Notes under the pieces: generated by a model
The model's input: only the letters and a program-made list of their open reading frames with translations
What the model was told of the DNA's origin: nothing
The model's database searches: none
Shown: positions 20,940-31,454 of the stretch, in pieces
How positions within the stretch are numbered: position 1 is the first letter of the stretch
Layout of the letters: each line of letters begins with the position of its first letter
Assembly (NCBI RefSeq): GCF_032062135.1
Contig: NC_092862.1
Span: forward strand, 92,829,478 to 92,893,477
Length of the DNA: 64,000 bases
Direction of reading: 5' to 3'
Origin: Pyxicephalus adspersus
Lineage: Eukaryota; Chordata; Amphibia; Anura; Pyxicephalidae
Translations under genes and position numbers: made by a program

Positions 20940-21720
20940 GTCCGAGATTAGTATTCCTGTGTGTATTTTAGGTTCCAACCACTAAAATATTGTGGGAGTA
21001 AGAGAAAATTTAATATAGGATGAAAACACCGGTATAAATAAAACAATAATCCAACGCTTCAATTAAGAAGAATAAAAAAGGTTAGGTCCCATTTAAGTAA
21101 GTTTACCTGTAGCAAGAAAGTGTCTAAACCTATGTTGAATGTGCAGAGCAAGCAGCGACTGATAGAGGGTAGACAGCTCGTGGGAAATCTCAGAACCCCC
21201 CTAAAATACACGTTGGAGGTGGCGTTCCGGGATTCTACCCACAACTGCATGCATCAGGCATAGGGGGAAGCCTGTGCATGCCAACCAGGAGGCAGGTCCA
21301 CTGCCAGGAGCCGTGTATGTAATGCGAACGTACCCATCCCGCCCATCGGAACGACTCCGCTGCTGCTGATCCGCCGAGTCCCTGGTAAGGATGCCGCAGA
21401 GCGCAGTTGGTGAGCATCAGAGGATGCTTCACCTACGGGGAGTGGGTGAGCAGGGATCGTAGGATGCTCCCGTCCCCATAAACTGGCCGGTGGGAGGGAC
21501 TGTCAGATAGAAGTTGCCCAGGGAACATAAGAATGGGTTGGGATAAATGGATAATGTTTCTCAAGCCTGGAGTGAGTGTATTATATGGAACTGGCAAGTA
21601 TATGTATATTATGCATTATGTGTATTGAAGAATATAGAAAAAGGGGGAAGGAGAGGGTAAAGGGGAAAAAGCAGAAAGATAAATGGTATATATGAAAAAG
21701 ACATCTCAGTGAAGCTAATT
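20940..21720. repeat. CpG-containing repeat-like segment
   Basis: 21150-21480 is unusually GC- and CpG-rich for this window, while its flanks are AT-rich and purine-rich. It may be the other half of the repeat at 19920-20345, split by the element between them. That is inference; I found no matching duplication to prove it. Confidence 0.3.
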
Positions 21721-21724
21721 TATA

Positions 21725-23295
21725 CATACATACAAAACATAATTGATAACTTACAGCTCACTTCATTAATTTTAGTAGCATAACATCTTATGTACTTACA
21801 TAATATTAGTGATAAAACTAGTTACATAATACAGTAAAATGGCCGATTGCCCTAAAAGAGTGGCAAGGTTAAATTATAAGTGATGTTACGATGTTAAAGG
21901 CCTACCTGGTCCCTATATTTCCCTTTGCCTGAACTGCTATCAGTTAGGCTGTTTGTTTTTCCAGCTTTTGGGGAGGAACAGGTTAAACCAAATAAAAAGA
22001 GGTGGGTTGGGCATGGTAAATCCTGGGCTATTTTTTGTTCCTAAAAGTAAAATTTGGGAGCCTGGACACCAATGTCTGTGCATTGTGGGTAAGCTGCTTC
22101 AGAGCTTGGATAAAGCCTGTTGCAGAACGCTGGTTAAGGGGAACTGGTCCAAAGAGGGGAAGATGGTCTCATTCTCACCTTCCACTTTATCTGTGCTCAG
22201 GTCTGAATTCTCTGAGGAAATTGGGAATAGAGAAGTTGTAGTTTGAGAACAGCTCAAAAAAATAGTTATATCATGGTATTTGCAGGTCCTTTTTCTGTTC
22301 CCCACTTGCACCCAGAGATTGTGTCACATTGGCTTTCCAGGAAAATGTAAAATATCTGTAGATGTAAATGTAAAACGGCTGTGGATTGCTTGCAAAGGTG
22401 TTTGATGTCACCTGGTTGTCCATGAACAGTAAAATGTTTGTTAGGGGTAATGTAAAATTTTCATCTGATAGAAATTGTTCTTTATGTTGCCCCCCCAGAA
22501 GAGTCTATGGAGCGTTTTATGGTGGATTGTCGGGGGAGTTGTCAGGTATGAGAAAGAGTGGCGGCCAGACTTAAAATTCAGAGGCTGAAACATTTGAACT
22601 ACTCAGACGAAATGTATGGGGTCAAACCGGCAATTCACAATCTAGACCAAAAAACAATCTAAATCATAATATCCATGGCGAAGTATTATGACTGGCATGC
22701 AAGGAACAGGGTAGCCATGTGCAATGAATTGTTTGTTTCTGGTTAAGGTGATAGATTTCCTTATTTCTGAGCTAAGATGGATAAAATCAATAGAGATCAG
22801 GAAATCCAAAAAAGATGCTAAATTGTGGAATGATGTAAATTTCAGAATTCTGTTTCCAGGAAAACATTTGGACTTTGCTTTAACTTTTTCTTTATTACAG
22901 CCAAGAATGACAGGACTTTGATTTGAATTTATTCTAGAAGTCTCTTGTACAGAATATTGTAAATATTGTGATACGTTATGTTGCATTATATTCTGTTTGT
23001 TTTTACAATAAAAATATCCATAGTACCAGAAACGTATCCATCACAACAATACCAAGTAAACATATCCCAATGGTTCAGAGATGGTCACCATGTAGTACTG
23101 TGCACAAGAGAACATGAAAGGTGATTTCAAAAAGCAGGACCACTATAATTAGCACAGCCTTCAAAGCACAGCAAAATATATTTGGCAATTTTACGAGTAG
23201 GGTTTACCCTTCAGGCCAACATATCATGGCATACTCATCCCTGTCTTGCCTTCTGACAATCTTTCTCTCCCTCATAGTCAGGATAAAATTAGGCA
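21725..23295. other. No gene recognised
   Basis: Frames at 21953-22246 (+) and 22642-22986 (-) are short and show no domain. Otherwise plain intergenic sequence. Confidence 0.5.
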
Positions 23296-23297
23296 AT

Positions 23298-23356
<59 letters not shown>
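23298..23356. repeat. (GATA)n microsatellite
   Basis: About 14-15 perfect GATA units. Its purity suggests a young, length-variable locus. Confidence 0.97.
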
Positions 23357-23357
<1 letters not shown>

Positions 23358-23500
23358 TTCAAAAAGATGAAACATTTGAAAAGAATATCAATTTAAGTTG
23401 CATCACAACACCGGCTAATTGCCTGCAAAAACAGCCTTTCTATCTGCTTTCATTTGTTTCAATTATATTGAGAGGGCTTTGTTAATTCTATCACATTTTA

Positions 23501-23750
23501 AGTACAAAACAAAAAAGCATTACTGATTGGAATATTTTCAAAATATCCTTTACCAAAAATGGTGCAATAAGGGTTTGTTCCACCGAAAATTGTGGGGCCA
23601 TTGAGAAAGTGGTTTCCTAGTGTTCCACTGCACCATGATGATAGGAAACCACTTTCTCAATGGCCTCACAACCTTTTGTGCAAACAAACCATTTTTGGTG
23701 CAGGATTTTTTGAAAATTTCCCAATCAGTAATCCTTTTTTGTCTTGTACT
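23501..23750. mobile_element. Foldback MITE with ~110-bp arms, TA target
   Basis: The left arm 23501-23618 and right arm 23643-23750 are near-complete inverted copies with a loop of about 24 bp. The ends are AGTACAAAACAAAAAAG and its counterpart TTTTTTGTCTTGTACT. TA flanks both sides (23499-23500, 23751-23752), as for Tc1/mariner-type elements. Transcription of either strand would give one long hairpin RNA. Confidence 0.85.
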
Positions 23751-24099
23751 TACCAAGATGTGGTAGCCACAGGGTTACAACTAACATTAGGATAAGTTTT
23801 AGGTTAGCAGTTAGCGAATGCACCTGTTCATACTTGGTATGATCACTAATGATGTGAGATCGGTGGAGATGAGAATAAAAACAAGAATCCTATTTACATT
23901 CCTCCACAAAGATGTGTAAGTTAACAGAAATATTTTTAATATATTTTGTATTCCACTTTCATAGCATGCTGTATTGAAGAAAATAATGATGAAAGGCATT
24001 GATGAAGACTCTAGAGACATGTTTCTTCATTGTTGCTTTAAGAGAATCAGTGCTTCGCTTTTAGTAATAAAATGCAAAAACTTGCATTCGGAAAACAAC

Positions 24100-24680
24100 A
24101 CATGTGGCAGATTGCTATTCCATAATGCTGTGATGTCCTGAGGTCTTTTATATATCCCTAGTGCTGACTGGAAGGCAGGCATCAAGCAAGGGCAGCTGCT
24201 TTCAAGCCTCGAGAGACTTCTCCTTGACGTGATAAAAGAATCGCTGGAAAGTTAAATACACTGAAAAGAATACTTAACTGATCCCAGGTTTACAGTAAAT
24301 CTCGGTTGACAACGAAGGACTGAATTAATTAAATTAGTTCATGTTTATTACAAGCTTGCAGTAAACACAGATTTTTCAAAGTAGAAATGCCAGTTTTTGA
24401 CAGGCGCATGGTTTTTCTTTCAAAAGAAAAATATTTTAGGGTTGTTAATTATATTCCTTGCAAACATTCGTAGAAGCAGAGATAATATAGCCAGTAAAGG
24501 GAAAAGTTTTCCAGCATCTCTTTAGTTTGCATTGAGTGAAGAAGAGGTATGAACTCTTCCATGGTTTTTTTGTGCCGTTGTCACTCTGAGAGATTTTCCC
24601 CCTTTCATTGTCTTGACAGCTATCATTTAGATTATATCTTAGGTAAAGTTTTCCAACAGGGTCAAAGAGAGCATTAAAAT
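24100..24680. promoter_or_regulatory. Candidate conserved non-coding element
   Basis: A non-repetitive block with clustered sites typical of developmental enhancers: E-box CAGCTG at 24193-24198, AATTAATTAAATTAG near 24325, TGACAG at 24398-24403, and AATTATATT stretches. No ORF spans it. Conservation is inferred from its look only. Confidence 0.3.
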
Positions 24681-25298
24681 ATTAAAGTTCAAATACCCAA
24701 TCCATTCAAACAAAAATTGTTTTATTTCCTAAATATGTCCCTGTCAACTTTTTTCATAACTTGATGTATTTCATTGCTAATATCTCCAGGTTTGCACGGA
24801 GATGGTGATAAAGACAGAAATCCCCCAGTAATGGACACAATTTAGCCTTCGTTACAGCAGTAGAGTGTAGAATTGTTTGGCCTCTTCAATAAATCTGAAG
24901 GGATCGCTGGGGGGAGGTTGTAGTAGTACTGCAGGTATTGTAGTAAGGTTGATGTTAGTACTATGGTGGTGATATTTAAATTTAATAGATAGCATGTGCA
25001 GAGTGTTCAAGCAGCATGTGTTAAATTGTTACATGCTCCGCACTGGTCGGGCTACTGGATATGACATTCATTTTGGTAGTGGAAACATTTATTTCTGTAC
25101 AGATTGATGCATAGACTGTTGGTGTTTGTGAGTGCAGTGTGATTCACCATTGAAAGTGAAGTCATACCATGGAACCAATAATTGTGCTGTACTTTGAAAG
25201 AAGGTAAAAAAGAAACCTGAATTGAATAACGACTGCATTAGAACTTAGTAGTCCCTAATTTATCTTTTGGTAATAACCTTTATTGGACATGTATTTGT

Positions 25299-26210
25299 AT
25301 GTGTACCACAGACAAACCAAACCATACACTAACCAATATTGGAAACAATACCATTCAACCATCAATAACCAACAAACTTAAAGATGAAATTGAAAAAACG
25401 TGCATCAGGACATATCAGACCTTTCTCAATAATAAAAGAAACTGGCTTCAAAGATTAGAACCAGAAGTTAATTTCAATAGGTCAATTTGTTAATGTGAAC
25501 AATATAATTCCCTCTTAAACTAGAAAGTTTTACATCTACATGCTGGAGCATTTCTACTGATTCTTGAACTGAAACCAAGAGAAACAGTAACTACACCGCT
25601 AATACATTGCATTGCCTTGGCAAAAACCGTTGAAAAATGTTTCAAAATAATTTTGGTTACAAGGAAAACCACTGAAAATACGCTGGAAAAAATATTGGAT
25701 TTTATGTACAAGTCCTACTGTTTTGTACTCATGTCTACACAACATGCTCCACAGCCACTATATGATCCAAAAACCCTTCTAACAGACATGCACAAGCTAA
25801 TAACTGTATATAGGCAGGTGATAACTATATGTAGGTGAACAAGAGTGAATCGTTTACTCAAGAAAACACTGAAAGCAACGTTCAAAACTGGAACAGCATT
25901 CTTCTGATACCAAATAAGTTGCTGATAACATAGAAGAGTTCCATGCAGTTGGCATGAAAAAAGCTATGACAAACAATTCTTCTCAAAATTCTGCCATGTG
26001 ATCACAGCTTTAAAGAATCATCCTTCAGATCACAGAGATCACTGCTTTACAGTTACAAAAATACACATGGTAGCAACCTATTCAAGGTTGAGGGATCTAT
26101 TAGATCCAATGACTATGGGAGGATGGAATTGTGCCATAAATAAGCTATGTTCGAATGCAACATATCAAGCTGTGGTTAAGGAGTTGCCAATTCACAAACA
26201 GATTTTGTAA
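25299..26210 (+). other. A-rich coding-like region, unidentified
   Basis: Three plus-strand frames follow one another: 25299-25493, 25617-25838 and 25998-26210. They are lysine/threonine-rich and look more protein-like than most chance ORFs, so this may be a frameshifted relic. I recognise no family. AG/GT splice signals are not convincing. Confidence 0.2.
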
Positions 26211-26436
26211 CAGATGATTGTCATGATTAAAGTTAGATGTATTGGAGGGGAGTTTTTTCATGCTTCAACATACAGGGAACAACATTAGCAAAGTTGGGTT
26301 AAAGATACTTATGAGGTAAAGGTAAAAAAATGGGGATCCTATTTGAGCAATTTTGCTTTATACAGACAACAGTCACATGGTCCTGAAGCCTAGAAGTCCT
26401 GAAAAAATAGAGTGACAGAGAGGGAGGAAAAACAAG

Positions 26437-26770
26437 TACTGTATATACACGAATATAAATTGAGGTACCTATTTTTACTCTAAAAATACAGGTAACCTGC
26501 TTTGATTCAAGTGTAAACCAAGGGCACAAAATGCATCCCTCACTATTAACAGTCAAACAGTAATCAATAGAAATGTCAATAGAATGAATATGAATAAATT
26601 CATCCATGGTGTGTAAATCCTAAAACATTTTTTTTTTAAAAAGTCAAAAACAATTTTACACACTTTATGCAAGGACACGGCACAATCTACTGGTGTGACT
26701 TAAAAGTATAAACAGATTTCTTTTTCTAATGGTATTTATGGGTGAAAACATCTTGATTTATACTTGACCA
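26437..26770. mobile_element. MITE with TACTGTATATAC terminus
   Basis: It starts TACTGTATATACACGAATAT at 26437. The sub-terminal AATATAAATTGAG is mirrored near the right end by CTTGATTTATACTTG (26752-26766). It resembles, from memory, a MITE family found in frogs and reptiles with TACCGTATATACTCG ends. The outer right terminus appears worn. Confidence 0.55.
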
Positions 26771-26909
26771 TTTACAGAATGTGCCCTGACAGAGGTGGGC
26801 ACAGGTTACCCATTGAAATGTGCTTAACAAAATGCCATTTATTATGGCACAGACAAAACTTAAATGTACATTAAGGTCATATTTTCAGAAGATTTTCAAG
26901 ATAAGCAGT

Positions 26910-27260
26910 TTGTAACAACCTGGGAACAGGCTTGGAGTTCAGTAGCTGGTCCCCATAGTAGTAAACAAGTTGGGTTCAGTATGCAGATAGTTGAAACAAA
27001 ACAGGAGTGAGGCAAAAGTGTAGCCAGGGATAAAGCCAAAGTCAGTAGCCAGATATACTTGGTTGGAGGCAGAGAGCAATTAGGAGTGTTTGGTAATTCA
27101 GAAGCCAAAGGTTGGTACATGAGTGGGGATAGAAGTGGACACAATGCAACAGCAAAGGCGAGATACTGGCAGAACCACACTAATCTGGCAAAGGGGAAAT
27201 ACAAGGCATGGCTTTAATAGGAAGTGAAAAGGAGGAGCAGGGATTTTAATGTTTATCCCA
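26910..27260. repeat. Fragment of the dispersed repeat family
   Basis: CAGGCTTGGAGTTCAGTAGC, CCAAAGTCAGTAGCC and GCAATTAGGAGTGTT resemble the motif chain of the repeats at 11.1, 17.1 and 20.4 kb in degraded form. The minus frame 26896-27204 follows the repeat and is not gene-like. Confidence 0.35.
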
Positions 27261-27264
27261 ACAC

Positions 27265-28475
27265 TGGGTATCAAAAAAGGTTGACTATGCGATTATGCAA
27301 AGCACTGTCCACAACTTCAGGTAGCTCAGTAGGAAGTACAACATCTAGACAGAGAAGCAGCCATGGGTTTGGATATGGATTCTGACACATTCAGTGTTTT
27401 CTGACTAGCATTATTTCATTTAAAGTAAGAAGTTATCAGCTCTGTACCATGATGGAAGTCTTTTCATTATAATAAATAGAGAAATCCAAACATTTCCATT
27501 GGCTGTGGCTTGGCCCCGGCACACAATAAATAGTTTGCAATCTTGGTTGTAAAACTTTACCAGTCATATATTTCTTCTCATCAAGGTGAGCTGATGGCAC
27601 TGTTTAATTTAATGTCTGTTAGAGCTGTTATAGTTGGCTTAAATTATTCCATTGGAGAATCCTAAAAAATGCAATGTTATTTCTTTGCTTAGTCTAAAAT
27701 AAGATTCTAATACTGCAATGTGGATGGAAGAAGTACCACATGAAATATATACCTTTAAAAAACCTTGGCTATTATTTCCTATTTTTAATATTATAATATT
27801 ATAATAATATAATATTTTAAAACATGGTTGTAGTTAAACAACTACCGGTAGGAGGTATTTAGTTAATTTTTACTTTTAGAAAAAGCTATAGGGGACTAAA
27901 ATACACTATTTATTTTTTTAAAGTATAGAGCCTAAGTCTAAGCAAATGATTAAATAAGAAATGTGTTTGTATATGTTTTGTCTGGAATTTCTGTGCTGAG
28001 GCTCTAGAGAATCAAAAAGTGACATTTTACCCACATAAATCTTGCATAAAAAGGAACTGCTGTGGCAGACAGTTTTCAGAAGCCTACATGCAAGTAAAAT
28101 GATAAGCTAAACAGAAGTGATGGTATGGTTGATGAGACTGAACATTTAAACAGGGCATGTGGACATGTCATTCTGGATTAAACTGAAGTTGCTAGAATAA
28201 TCCGTTTTGTTTTTTTTGTGTACTTGAATGTTATTTTTTTCTAAAACCTAGTACAAATGAAACAAAATTGTAGTGAAATTTACAAATATATTGCCATTTT
28301 TTTGTAATATCTAAGAAATTTTAAGGTACATTTTAATTTTAAAATCGCCATTACTTTTCTATTTTAGCTTCAGTTGCTGTCATTTCTAATGTTAAAGGTG
28401 TTGGCATAAAGTTTGGGTTTTATTGTTAACTATGCCCCCCCAACAAAAAAAAATCTAAAATGTTATCAATTTGAC
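27265..28475. other. No gene recognised
   Basis: AT-rich DNA with a palindromic AATATTATAATATT cluster near 27785-27815, probably slippage. I see no coding features. Confidence 0.5.
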
Positions 28476-28479
28476 CAAA

Positions 28480-28640
28480 GGACTTTGAATGTCTGGGAAT
28501 TAAAATGTCAAAATTTTTCTGGACCAACTATGTCAATAGGGTTTTATATCTGGGATATGTTTACTTCCCTAGTGGTTGAACTTGGTGTTGAACCTATGTA
28601 TTTTTTCAACCTGACTTACTATGTAACTATGTAAATGTAA
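28480..28640 (+). repeat. 3' end of a dispersed frog repeat with ATGTAACT tail
   Basis: The segment ends TTTTTTCAACCTGACTTACT followed by ATGTAACTATGTAA. This ending (GTTGAACTTG... TTTTTTCAACC... ACTATGTAACTATG) is, from memory, very common in frog genomes. The frame at 28413-28634 lies in it and is not a gene. Confidence 0.5.
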
Positions 28641-28644
28641 AAAC

Positions 28645-30430
28645 TTTGCATCTGCAAAAAAAAAAATGAGGATAGCATTCTGCTTTTTTTGTAGGTAAAC
28701 TTACTGCATGCTAAAGATGTCAAAGAAAGTAGGCTTCTGTTGTATTTTTTGTAAAAGAAAAAGTTCAGAAAAATACATACTGGTAGCCTCCTTTGTTGGC
28801 AATCTGACTAGTGTAATAGTGTCAGATATAAAGTTTTTTAAAAACCATTTTGCAGTCTTGTGCAATAAATCCTTTTAATAAATCGATCAAACGTGCCATT
28901 AACAAGAACACGTTTTGAACTGTAACATGGCCACATTTCAGTTCTATAATTGACTACAATCCATGTATTTAGGCTCCATGCATTGATTGGGAGTCTATGC
29001 AAAGTTGTTTTGAACTTTTATCTTTGAACCTCTCATATAATTATTTAGTGACACCCCTGGCTAATTTTGATCTGCGCTTAACATTGAACTTTACCCTTTC
29101 TCTTGGTTTGAACTCTACTTGTTTTATGACACAGGTTAACATTTAATAACAAAAAATTATATCACACCTGAATATGGTAATGGTATAACTAGAAATACAT
29201 AAATAATAAAAAACCAAGGTATGCCAAATTATAATATTGAAAGTGCACTGACTGCAGATATTCAAACTCTTTTTGGAAAATGGCAGCTTTTACAAAACTC
29301 TTGAGCACATCGAAGATGGTACAAATCAGTAGAATGTGTTTAGGATTTAAATTTGATAGCAAGTTATAACTTCTTCTCGTGTACTGAGATTGCTAGGATC
29401 CCAGTAGTCCTCACACTCTAGAAATTCCTGCTGGACAGGTTCTGTGCTAAGAAGACCCGTGGCACCTATTATAATGGGTTTGAATTGATCATCCAGGCTG
29501 CTGCACATAAGTAAGCCTTTCACTTTACTTTTCAGTTTACACTGTTGATGCCAAAACACCCACTTTGCAATGATTAAAGGATTGATTAAATCAAAGTATT
29601 ATTTTTAAAACAGGTTTCATTTTACTGTCATTGCATTTACCTATCAACAAAACATTTAAAAATGTATAACTTAAAGAGTCTTTTGAGATCTAAGGTCCCT
29701 AAAATACAGAAATATTGGATGAATTTTTAACTAGTATTTCTGAAGACATTTTTATAAAATTCTTGGTGCAGAGAAACAGCATAATGCACAGAGGGGTTTT
29801 ATTACCTCTATCCATTATACACATACAGTGAGTGATCGTGCTACCAGCCATCTGTCATCTATTTCATTTGCATCATCAACACCTGCCATGCTTGTTTCCT
29901 ACCATCTTCTGTGATCTAGATTTTTTTACACTGCTTTAATAAAATACTGGTATGTTATTGTTTAAATGCAATCTATTTACAATCCTCTACAGAGAATGTA
30001 TTTCCTTAAAATTCAATTTGATTTCTAATGATCTAATATCCTGCAAAACGACTTCTTACACATGTCAAACAGGCTTTACAGTGATGAAGGTGTTGCACCT
30101 CATACTGCTGAGGTATGCAATGCGGGTTTTTGGTTACATCAGTCATTAATCAAGTTATGAGCCATTTTTACATTTTTTTTAACTCTTATATGTCTTGATT
30201 AACAATAAAATATTTATTTATTTATTTTGACATTTTACCATAAATCTATTTTTTAGAGATACTTTGATTAAAACTGATTATGGTGAAGATAATTTCAAAA
30301 ATGATCCACAGGGATAATGAAACATTAATGACGTGTGATGATTGTGTATTTTGTCAAAAGAATTAATCTGAATCCTAACCTGAACTTGATGAGTACTGTC
30401 ATTTTTATAAAATATGTATTTACGTTCTTG
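28645..30430. other. No gene recognised
   Basis: Intergenic. The minus frame at 29347-29559 contains FKPIIIGATGLLS, faintly reminiscent of the C-terminal end of some retroelement proteins, but this is too weak to call. A TTTA run lies near 30211-30230. Confidence 0.45.
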
Positions 30431-30436
30431 CATCTG

Positions 30437-31450
30437 TGCTTAAAAGTTCCTGGTTTGCCCAGAAAGAAGAGAGCCAGAGTTATGAAACATCACATTTTTT
30501 TTACCCTATCCCCCCTGGGACTGATGCACTTGGTACAGCAAAGTTGCAGCTTTTCTAAACCATTTAAATAAAAGTCCTTTGGTTGGGCCACAAACCAGCT
30601 CTCAGCAGCATCTTTGACATCAGAAATGTCCTCAAAACTTTGCCCCTTCAGGTGTTTTTTCAAATTCAGGAACAGATAAAAGTCCGAAGGGGCCAGGTCA
30701 GGTGAGTAGCAGGGATGGTGGACCAATTGGAAACCCAGGGTGTTCGTCCACCAACAGAATACCATCTTTGTCCCAGAAAACAGACACCATGATCAGGATC
30801 ATAGATGTGGAGCCAGGTTTCATCCTCAGTCACTAACCTAGCCAAAACGTCATGTGCAGCTTTAAAATCGGCCAAAATGGCTTTGGATGCTTCAACTCGT
30901 TTCTTCTTCTGGTCACTGTTCAAACATTTCGGCACCCACTTCACTGAAAGCTTGCGCATGTCTAGGATAGTGGTGATAACAAACCCAACACGCTCCCGTG
31001 AGATGTCAAGTATCTGGGCTATCTTTTTTGCGGATATTCGCCGGTCCTCAATAATCAGCTCATGGACAGCATCGCAGGTTGCCGGGTCAGTTGGGGGGCG
31101 CACACTGCGGGGCTCATCTTCAACAGTGAAATTCCCAGTCTTGAAATGAGATATCCATGTTCCTACAATACTGTAGGAAGGACACTTCTCCCAGTGTTTG
31201 TGACATCTCAGTGTGAATGTGCTTTGCTGACTTTCCCTGGAGAAACAAAAACTTCATGACGGCCCGTAACTCCAACGATGTGAAACTTGCTTGTGCCTCT
31301 GCCATCATAGCTTCTCACTAAAAGAAAAAGTAATTTTAGGAATCGCAAAGACCTGATATTTGCAGTTACATACTAAGATATTTGGCTGTCATTTGCCCCC
31401 ACACTTTTTCTATTTCATCTGGAAGGGGGCAAAGCCAGGAACTTCTCAGT
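30437..31450 (-). mobile_element. Internally deleted mariner element
   Basis: Inverted termini are AAAAGTTCCTGGTTTGCCC at 30442-30460 and GGGCAAAGCCAGGAACTTCT at 31427-31446 (differing by an indel and few bases). Between them lies a minus-strand mariner transposase relic. The outer right side reads CAGTA, fitting a TA target, while the left end is worn. At about 1.0 kb it is shorter than a full mariner (about 1.3 kb), in line with an internal deletion. Confidence 0.85.
30490..31308 (-). pseudogene. Mariner transposase pseudogene (catalytic deletion)
   Basis: The N-terminal part starts at an ATG at 31308-31306 and includes AVMKFLFLQGKSAKHIH. A frameshift near 31150 leads to the second frame (31103-30666), with the helix-turn-helix region RRISAKKIAQILDISRERVG and the first catalytic motif EDETWLHIYD. 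Then sequence equivalent to the HDNA motif is absent: WYSVGGRTP runs almost directly into GFQLVHHPCYSPDLAPSDFYLF in another frame (30765-30490). SPDLAPSD carries the third catalytic Asp. The C-terminal QPKDFYLNGLEKLQ is kept. One of three catalytic acidic residues is lost, so it cannot be active. Confidence 0.88.
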
Positions 31451-31454
31451 ATAT

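Noticed and set aside
23298..23356. Regularly spaced short repeats as a CRISPR array
   Set aside because: Pure GATA microsatellite without spacers, in a vertebrate genome.
25680..25760. BTB-like string EKILDFMYKS
   Set aside because: Only a few residues resemble the BTB fold signature; the rest of the domain is absent.
29347..29559. Minus frame with FKPIIIGATGLLS, like a retroelement C-terminus
   Set aside because: The match is a dozen residues from memory with no supporting neighbours.
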